From Takakia lepidozioides (lineage: Eukaryota > Streptophyta > Takakiopsida > Takakiales > Takakiaceae), in the NCBI GenBank assembly GCA_030704615.1, contig CM060732.1, positions 40,219,053 through 40,283,052 on the forward strand: a stretch of 64,000 bases of DNA. The letters are read 5' to 3'. The notes under the pieces are model-generated. The model saw only the letters and a list, made by a program, of their open reading frames with translations. It was not told the origin of the DNA and made no database searches. Shown one piece after another: positions 55,601-64,000 of the stretch. The position numbers were made by a program, and so were the translations under genes. Within the stretch, counting starts at the first letter, position 1, and each line of letters starts with the position of its first letter.

Positions 55601-57216
55601 GCAGGATACAGGGAAGGCCAGCTGTGAGGTACACGTGGAAATTCAGCCCTTGCCACGTACAAAGGCAGTAGCAGTCCAGGGGCAATGGTGACAGAGCCGC
55701 CGGGCACACCGGATTCTGGTATGTAGGTATGTGGGAATTTAGATGGGGAGGAAGATGCAGAGGGGGACAAAACAAACAAGCAAGTTGCTTTAATTTCTCC
55801 TGCTCATATGTTGAAGCCAAATGTCAGTTTACTTCCTGGACCAACGAGGAAGCATTTACTAATTCTGGACTTAAATGGTCTGTTATGTGAATCTTTTCAT
55901 TCTGCTAATGGGCCTGCATCCCTTCCCAAAGGTTTTGTGGGGAAGATGTGTGGCAAGAAGATGGTAGTTTTGAGACCACGCTGTTATGACTTTTTGCAAA
56001 AGTGTTTTGAACACTTTGAGGTGGCGGTGTGGTCTTGTTGCCAAGCTCGCAACTTCTTCCCAATGGTGGACTATATTTTTGCAGCCCACACTAACCTGGT
56101 TTTCCAGTGGGATGCCCTTCACTGTGACGAGGATCCAGACATGCCGTAAGGGGTCTGATTCAAAGCCATTATATTTCAAGAACTTGTCTACAGTGTGGGC
56201 AGACTGGCCAGAATGGACTTATGAGGACACTGTTCTTGTTGACGACACACCAAGAAAGGCGGCAAACAATCCTCCCTTCAGTGGGATTTTTCCAGAGCCA
56301 TGGAAGGTGCAACCAGATTCACCAACTGATGAGTATCTAACAGAGGTGTTGTGGCCTTTCTTGTGGAAGGCATCGAAAGCTGCCAGCATTCCCAAGTTTT
56401 TGGAGTCTCAGCCTGTTTTCGGACAACAACCATACAACACTGCTACTGTGAAGGTACAAACATTCTGACAGTGCTCCAGAGGCTACATTTTTGTGGGTTC
56501 ATTCATTGCATTGCTTTCCTGGATGCTTCTCCTCGGTTGCTTGATTAATGCTAGGTTTTCTTTGCAGTTTTTCATGTTGGCTTTTTATGTTTGATTCATA
56601 CTTGGATTTTGTTTCTATTCACTATTCCTGTTTGCTCATTGCTTTCCTGGTTGATCTCTGGTCTGTGACACAGGAACTTGTGACAAACAAAGGTGATATT
56701 GTCGACAAGCCGGTACAGACGAGGGGCAAGAGTGTTGACCCGGCGAGTAGCCCCCCAAAAGAGGTCTCACCACCACTGGAGACTGCAAATGGAGTAAGTC
56801 CTGGCCGTTGTCTTGTCTGTTATATTTTTCCAACCTTGGGGCTCTCTTTAACTCGCAAATGTTGAGTGTCTTAGTCTTGTGTATGTCATGGGTTTTCACA
56901 TCGTGTTCTTTTTTGTGTGGAGTTGGGATCACAGTTCAGGGTGGGTGATGAGGTTCGGCTGTTGGATGTGAACTCCAAATGCAAGAAATGTGGAGTAGGG
57001 CTGATTGTTGCTCTTCAAGGTGCTGTGGTGGGTTACGGGTACCCTGTTGTGCCCCTTGATTATGCCTGTGTGTACATCAAAGAGGCATGTGTCAGTGACA
57101 CCCCTCTACCATATGTGAATGGTGTTAGGAAACAGACCGAGTTGGGGCAGGTGGTTGGCCAGACAACACTTTGGAGTCTAAAGTTACTGAAACTTATGGA
57201 GCTGCGGAAGGGATAG
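52657..57216 (+). pseudogene. TnpA/Ptta-like accessory gene with embedded FCP1-like domain
   Basis: Multi-exon plus-strand gene, divergent from TNP2. Likely exons: 52657-52774 (MVTRKVFEVTVPLTEYEKF), about 53110-53400 (basic, RPRKPRTPKEK, then acidic), about 53976-54757 (Gly/Pro/Tyr/Gln-rich, then Ptta-like TRNV...HAALKG and NQPDEVVYEI), about 54760-54930 (VWNKLVSYW, NPTKTGHGGKAMVEARL), 55053-55138 (GCPPTLYEIQEGS), 55282-55533 (coiled-coil-like), about 55727-56453 (FCP1-like), 56672-56794 and about 56925-57216 (FRVGDEVRLLDV, VGYGYPVVPLDYACV; Tnp1/EN/Spm-like end). Two in-frame TAG codons (54550-54552, after TRNV; and after VSYW near 54820) and a shift near 56145 break it, so this copy probably makes no full protein. 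The exon model is approximate. Confidence 0.68.
55727..56453 (+). other. FCP1/SCP1-type HAD phosphatase-like domain inside the transposon gene
   Basis: Reads HLLILDLNGLLCESF (motif I region), KMVVLRPRCYDFLQKCFEHF, EVAVWSCCQARNF (motif II, WS), FQWDALHCDEDPDMP, then after a one-base shift KPLYFKNLSTVWADW and TVLVDDTPRKAANNPPFSG (motif III, DD). This order and spacing match plant NLI-interacting-factor/FCP1-like phosphatases. The usual DxD pair is DLN here, so the second aspartate is replaced by asparagine. That variant is seen in uncharacterised plant members and probably weakens catalysis. It lies between the Ptta-like domain and the Tnp1-like C-terminus on the same strand, with compatible splice sites, hence the fusion reading. 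A nested captured gene fragment is the alternative. Confidence 0.75.
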
Positions 57217-57829
57217 TCAGTATTGCACTGTTTAACAGAGTTCTTGATTCTAATAGCACTAGAACATACTAGCTACAACAATTCAGCCCATGTGTGGGCT
57301 TGCTTGTTTTTGGCTGGGCCTTTTGAGGCATGGATTTTTTGACCTTGTGGCTTTTGAGGTGTCCATTGGGATATTGGTCTCATTTGGATTTTTGTAATGT
57401 GATTTATAGGGCTTGTATTGCCCTGTAGTTGACTATTTTCATTCTCCTTGTGGTTGATAGTATGCAGGAGGGATCCATTCTGTTTTCATGTTGGAATTTC
57501 ACCATGTAATGAAGATTTTAAATCATTTAATTCACTTTCATTTTAAATAGTAATATTAAAAATAATACCATTAAAAAAAATCCAAGGCTGCAATCTCCCC
57601 GTTCTTTTAAATATTAAATGAAAACTAAAAATTAAAATATGAACATTAAAAATATAAACTATTTCGGAAAACAATCTTGATGACACGTGGCATCACTCTT
57701 GCTCAAACCAGAACACGTGGCAGTATATGACACGACATTCTTTATCCATATTTTCACCACGTGTAAAGATCCGTAGTCATATATGCTAGTCATATATTTT
57801 GTCTGTGTGCCACATGTCACATCTCAAGT

Positions 57830-58200
57830 GCAACAGGTGTCCCGCTAATATCTCTCCATGTAGACATCCCTGTAGTCATATGAGCGAGTCATGTAGTCAC
57901 CACGTGTGAAATCTACCATAGCACACGTGTCTCACTAGCGCCTCTCCATGTAGGCATCACTGTGCAGACATGTAGTCATATGATCATGGCAAGAAGTCGT
58001 GACATGTCAAATTCGCAGTGGCGCACGTGTCCATCCGTCGCCTCTCCATGTAGGCATCACTTTGCAGACATATAGTCATATGATCCCCTGACGAATGCAT
58101 GACGTGTCGCTTGCGCAGTGGCGCACGTGTCCCGCTGAAGCCTCTCCATGTAGGCAGCGCTCAACAGACAATGTAGTCATATATTAGTCATATAGTTGTG
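57830..58200. repeat. Subterminal tandem repeats, four units of about 100 bp
   Basis: The block ctctccatgtag[ga]ca recurs at 57851, 57941, 58041 and 58141, each preceded by a cacgtgtc block and followed by cagacat[ag]tagtcatatga. The units combine a G-box-like CACGTG and the TAGTCATA motif. Such arrays near a CACTA end are the usual binding sites for the accessory transposase. Confidence 0.8.
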
Positions 58201-58364
58201 ACTGCAACCCTCTCTGCAACATGACTCCAGGTGCCCACGTAAGCAGTCATGGATATGATTTGCAAAACGCAGTCCTAAAGACTAGTCACTATGACAGGGC
58301 TTTTTTCACTACAGAGTGATGTAGTCATGAACGCATATAAGACTGAAAAAATAGTCATATGTGA

Positions 58365-58393
58365 AGTCATAAAAACGCTCATCTGTTGTAGTG
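58365..58393 (-). repeat. Right terminal inverted repeat of the CACTA element
   Basis: Read on the minus strand from 58393: CACTACAACAGATGAGCGTT, continuing to TTTATGACT. It is the partner of the left terminus. Confidence 0.9.
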
Positions 58394-59315
58394 TCGGAAG
58401 GGGTGAAGCCCAACCGGCATGTGCAAGCTTGGCAACTCTCGAAAAGGGCAAAGAGGTCCATGGTGACATCGTCAAAGCTACAAGTGTACCAGATATTATT
58501 CTGCACAGTACCCTTGTGGACATGTATGCCAAATGTGGGAGCATTGATTCAAATGGAGTGTTCGACACTATGGCTGAACGCAATGATTGCAGGATATGCA
58601 CAGCAGGGGCGCGAGACTGAGGCTTTGCAGACATATGAGCAAATGATGGAGGAAGAGGTGAAGCCCCAACCATATCACGTTTGTTTGTGTTTGCAATGCA
58701 TGTGCAAGCCTGACAGCCTTCGAAAAAGGCAAAGAGGTCCATGGTGACATCGTTAGAGTTGGTATTGTACCAAATGTCACTCTGAACAATGCCCTCGTGG
58801 ACATGCATGCCAAATGCGGGAGCATGGAGGATGCAAAGGGAGTGTTCAACAATATGGCCTAATAAGATGTGGCGTCCTGGAATGCTATGATTGCAGAATA
58901 TGCCTAGCATGGTTGTCATAGGGAAGCCCTGCAACTATTTGAAAGAATGCAAACGGAAGGCTTGAAGCCAGACAATATCACCTTTATATGTGTTCTCTCT
59001 GCATGCAGCCACAACCTTCTTGGACACATGGGGCAATTGGATGAGGCAGAGGAGCTCATTAACAAAATGCCAATGAAACCAAATGCTATGGTTTGGAGGG
59101 CCTTGCTTAGTGCCTACAGAATCCATGGCAATGTGGAGATAACTGAACGTGCTGCAACATCTATTCTCAAGTGGGATGAACAAGATGCTGCGACTTATGT
59201 GTTGCTATCAGCAGCGCCAGCAGCGGCACAATTGATAAAATCAGGCACTGCTAATGAAGGCAACTTCTTCAAAACATTTCACCTTGTTTTTCCCTCTTAT
59301 CGAAATCGGCCTTAA
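58394..59315 (+). pseudogene. PPR gene, 3' part beyond the CACTA element
   Basis: Continues the PPR gene cut at 45757: EGVKPN (58397), then after a small deletion ASLATLEKGKEVHGDIVKA, LVDMYAKCGSID, a second unit (KGKEVHGDIVRVGIVPN, MHAKCGSMEDAKGVFNN) and a final frame 58947-59315 (GLKPDNITFICVLSACSHN, GQLDEAEELINKMPMKPNAM, LLSAYRIHGNVEITERA, KWDEQDAATYVLL). Several frameshifts and a stop near 58859 show it decayed in addition to being split. No DYW domain follows. Confidence 0.8.
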
Positions 59316-59370
59316 GTTTGATTTCTGCAAGTTATTGGTTGAGTGAACCTTTGATAGTTTGCAACCTTAC

Positions 59371-59731
59371 TGTTTCTATTAATTAATACATCTATGGTTC
59401 TTGTTTGCTTTTCGTTTTGGGGCTCTGCGTGTGCAAAGCCCCCTAGGTACTAATTTAATAAGTAGTTAGTTAGTAAATAGGAAGAGAGCCCCGCTCCCCT
59501 TTATATACCCTTTCAGGGCGGTGGGACCCTTCTAGAAGCCACTCAAGCGGTGGGCTTTCTAGAAGGGTGGGACCTAATCAGGCCTACTCCCACCACTTGG
59601 CACATGTACCCTAACTACCCAAATTGGCCTGAACCATCCCCTATTTAATAGGTATCACATTCCTGCCATCTTTTTTGGACCCCTTCATTTCTTGAAATCC
59701 CTCTACATATGCCTTATTATGTAACTCCTGG
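59371..59731 (-). repeat. Direct repeat, LTR-like copy A with heat-shock-type motifs
   Basis: This 361-bp block recurs at 60121-60461. Shared stretches include cctgaaccatcccctattta, ggaagagagcc and cttctagaagg-type motifs. On the minus strand two perfect TTCTAGAA palindromes (59557-59564 and 59530-59537) lie upstream of GGGTATATAA (59510-59501), the order expected in a heat-shock promoter. TG...CA ends were not found, so the LTR reading is tentative. Confidence 0.55.
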
Positions 59732-60120
59732 ACCACTCTAGAAGGAACAGGGCAAACTTGGGGGGTTTACTCGGAGGGTAAATGATTTAACAAAAATAAA
59801 TACCCTAAGGGTATAATGAAATCAATATACCCACCCAACACTGGTATGTACCGCAATATGGAGTGAGATACATATTGCCCCCAATATGGTATTGTCGGGG
59901 TATTGGCCAACCTACCTACTAGTCGGGTATGGTCTTACCTACCCGGGTTGATGTCCGGGTTGGACCTATGTACAAGTCCAACACTGACATAAACCGGGGT
60001 GAGCTTCAAGGGAATGGTAGGTGGGGTTATGGCTGATGACATGTACCTGGGTAGTTGCATATTTTGCCATCATTGGTGCATAATCGGATTGAGCGGCATA
60101 TCCATCATACATATTTGCTC

Positions 60121-60461
60121 TACTTCTATTAATTTATTATGTCATGGTTTGCGTTTTTTATGGGGTGCACACAGAGTCCCTTAGGTACTAGTAAGTATTA
60201 AGTGAATAAATAGTAAGACACATGGGAAGAGAGCCAGGCTCTCTTTATATATCCTCATAGGGTGGTGGGACCTTCTAAAAGCCCGCCAACCCCTCCAGCG
60301 ATGGGACCTTCTAGAAGGTTGCCCTGGTACACATGTCGCCCCTAGGTGATACTTGCTTCCCACATGGTGCCTGAACCATCCCCTATTTAATATGTCTCAC
60401 CTTCCTTTTTTCTTTTTTTTTTTTCGCCCCCTTACATGGCAGTTATTAATTCAACTCCTGG
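60121..60461 (-). repeat. Direct repeat, LTR-like copy B
   Basis: The partner of 59371-59731, about 75 percent similar and in the same orientation, with 389 bases between the two. One TTCTAGAA remains (60309-60316), the other is degraded to TTCTAAAA, and a TATA-like sequence sits near 60244-60252. The pair with a short non-coding interior fits a TRIM-type LTR element. Confidence 0.55.
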
Positions 60462-61632
60462 TGTATCATACTAAAACCCCCGTTTTTTAAGGGCGTAAAT
60501 CAGGTAACTTACGAAGTATTCTGTCGTTTTTTTAAGAGGCCGAATCTGCCACCCAGGGTGTGCTGCCAATGAGGGCCCCAGGTTTGAACTTGGTGTGAAG
60601 ATTAGAGGGTGGTCCAGGAATTAGAGCAGCCTTCCATGTACCTGGCCCACCGTTTAAAGGAGAAAACGGACAGAAATGGCCGAGTACACTTCTCACGTTC
60701 TTGCATGGGGCGGCGGGCCCGGTTGTCGAGTTCCCGTGTCGGTAGCGTAGCCCGATAAAATGGAAAGAGAGCTCGGCGGACGATCCCGCGAATTGAATCA
60801 ATCTTTACTTACCTGCCACGTCGTGCTAAAGTCACGCTTACATGCAGTACCCTCTATCACATATCATGTCACGCTAAAGTCCAAAATGATTACTCGGCCG
60901 CCGAGCTCCACATGACATTGGAAATGCTTTTCTTAGCACATGACGAACTCCTTTTTCGCAGGTCGGGCTCCTCCCACATCCAATCCCACCTTCAACCTTC
61001 CCACACATAGCGCAGGCAGAGCGACACGTTAATGCCCTGGGTGCGTAGAGAGAGAGAAGACTCCGGCCAAAGCCGACGTAACTAAGAGCCACTTCGCCTT
61101 ACGGTACACCTCGGTAGGGGGTACCTCCCGCCCTGAATGCCCTGGGCGGGCTCACAAAATTAGGCCCACACTAAGTTAGGAAAAACCCCATTCACCCCCA
61201 CAAAAACTCTAATCGGAGCCCACCATTGGCTCTCCCCATGCTGTCGCTATTATGTAGCTGTCCCTGAAGCGCAGCCATGTGTGCAGCAATCAACGCTCCC
61301 TTTCCACTCGGCTGCGTGGCCTTCTCCTCACCAGCTTATTAGAGCGTGAAGGCCATGGATCTGAATGTTCCCGTGGCCGCGCACATGAGGGCAATGCACT
61401 GCCCTCTGTTGTCTGCCCCGTCGGACTGCAACTGTCCGTCCTTTGGCGGGCAGAGCCGGAACTGCCTCAACATGCCGCAGCAGCGGGGATGAGGAAGAGT
61501 TTAGATGCATTGTGGCGTCTTGAGAAACAAAGATCTAGGATCTTCGATTCATCTTCCTGGTCTTGTGTTTGGTTTGGAAATTCTTCAGTCCAGGTTGGGA
61601 TCAGTGGGGGGGGGGGGGAGAGGGAGGTCTGC
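60462..61632. promoter_or_regulatory. Region upstream of squalene monooxygenase
   Basis: No gene is supportable here. It should include the promoter and 5' UTR of the following gene. The SQE frame is open upstream to an ATG at 61279, so a longer N-terminus is possible. A run of twelve G lies near 61606. Confidence 0.35.

Positions 61633-64000
<2,368 letters not shown>

Larger units (their letters stand above)
45758..58393. mobile_element. 12.6-kb CACTA (En/Spm) transposon inserted in a PPR gene
   Basis: The left terminus CACTACAAGAGATGAGCGTT (45758) pairs with the reverse complement of the right terminus CACTACAACAGATGAGCGTT (58393 inward). Matching continues to about 29 bases with two mismatches. 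Flanking triplets are tgg (45755-45757) and tcg (58394-58396), a 3-bp target duplication with one change. Motifs of the type tagtcatatgac/gactac are dense in both subtermini and between the two divergent genes. The element encodes a TNP2 transposase (minus) and a TnpA/Ptta-like gene (plus), and its left arm (46100-48390) carries captured host fragments. Mutations in both genes suggest it is not autonomous now. Confidence 0.92.

Overview
This looks like nuclear DNA of a land plant, most likely a non-seed vascular plant such as a fern or lycophyte; a bryophyte is not excluded. The evidence is spliced genes with GT-AG introns, organelle-targeted plant families (BASS transporter, OSB-type protein, monodehydroascorbate reductase), many PLS-class PPR motifs of the kind greatly expanded in these lineages, and several plant transposon classes. 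Nothing bacterial (operons, Shine-Dalgarno sites, CRISPR) is present.

Six genes can be assembled by hand from splice sites with matching phases. They are: an OSB-like PDF-motif protein (6700-7770, minus); a plastid-type bile acid:sodium symporter family protein (9299-15315, minus, 8 exons); a glycine/proline-rich small protein (16710-19487, plus, 2 exons); an 845-residue zinc-finger plus double-UBA protein (23741-30715, minus, 10 exons); a membrane-anchored monodehydroascorbate reductase (35504-39145, minus, 7 exons); and the first five exons of squalene monooxygenase (61633 to the right edge, plus). Together they look like ordinary housekeeping and redox or sterol metabolism; no functional cluster is apparent.

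The rest is repeat-rich. At 1-6600 there is a large fold-back element and decayed PPR genes. The BASS introns hold nested 5'-truncated LINE 3' ends sitting in GA-rich DNA. From 19.8 to 22.7 kb there are Copia and PPR-DYW remnants. A 1.19 kb GC-rich CACTA-type element with a perfect ACT target duplication lies at 40908-42098, followed by a PPR fragment and a hAT-like transposase fragment. From 59.4 to 60.5 kb a direct-repeat pair resembles a small LTR element with heat-shock-type motifs.

The most striking object is a 12.6 kb CACTA (En/Spm) transposon at 45758-58393. It has near-identical 29-bp inverted termini and has split a PPR gene between two motifs: the 5' part ends at 45757 and the next motif resumes at 58394. 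It carries a TNP2 transposase (minus) and, divergently, a TnpA/Ptta-like accessory gene (plus). Between that gene's transposase domain and its Tnp1-like C-terminus lies an FCP1/SCP1-type HAD phosphatase-like domain, which I do not know from this class of element. The left arm holds captured host-gene fragments, including a piece of an OSB-type gene with flanking intron, and duplicated segments. A TNP2 frameshift and two in-frame TAG stops in the accessory gene suggest this copy is no longer autonomous.
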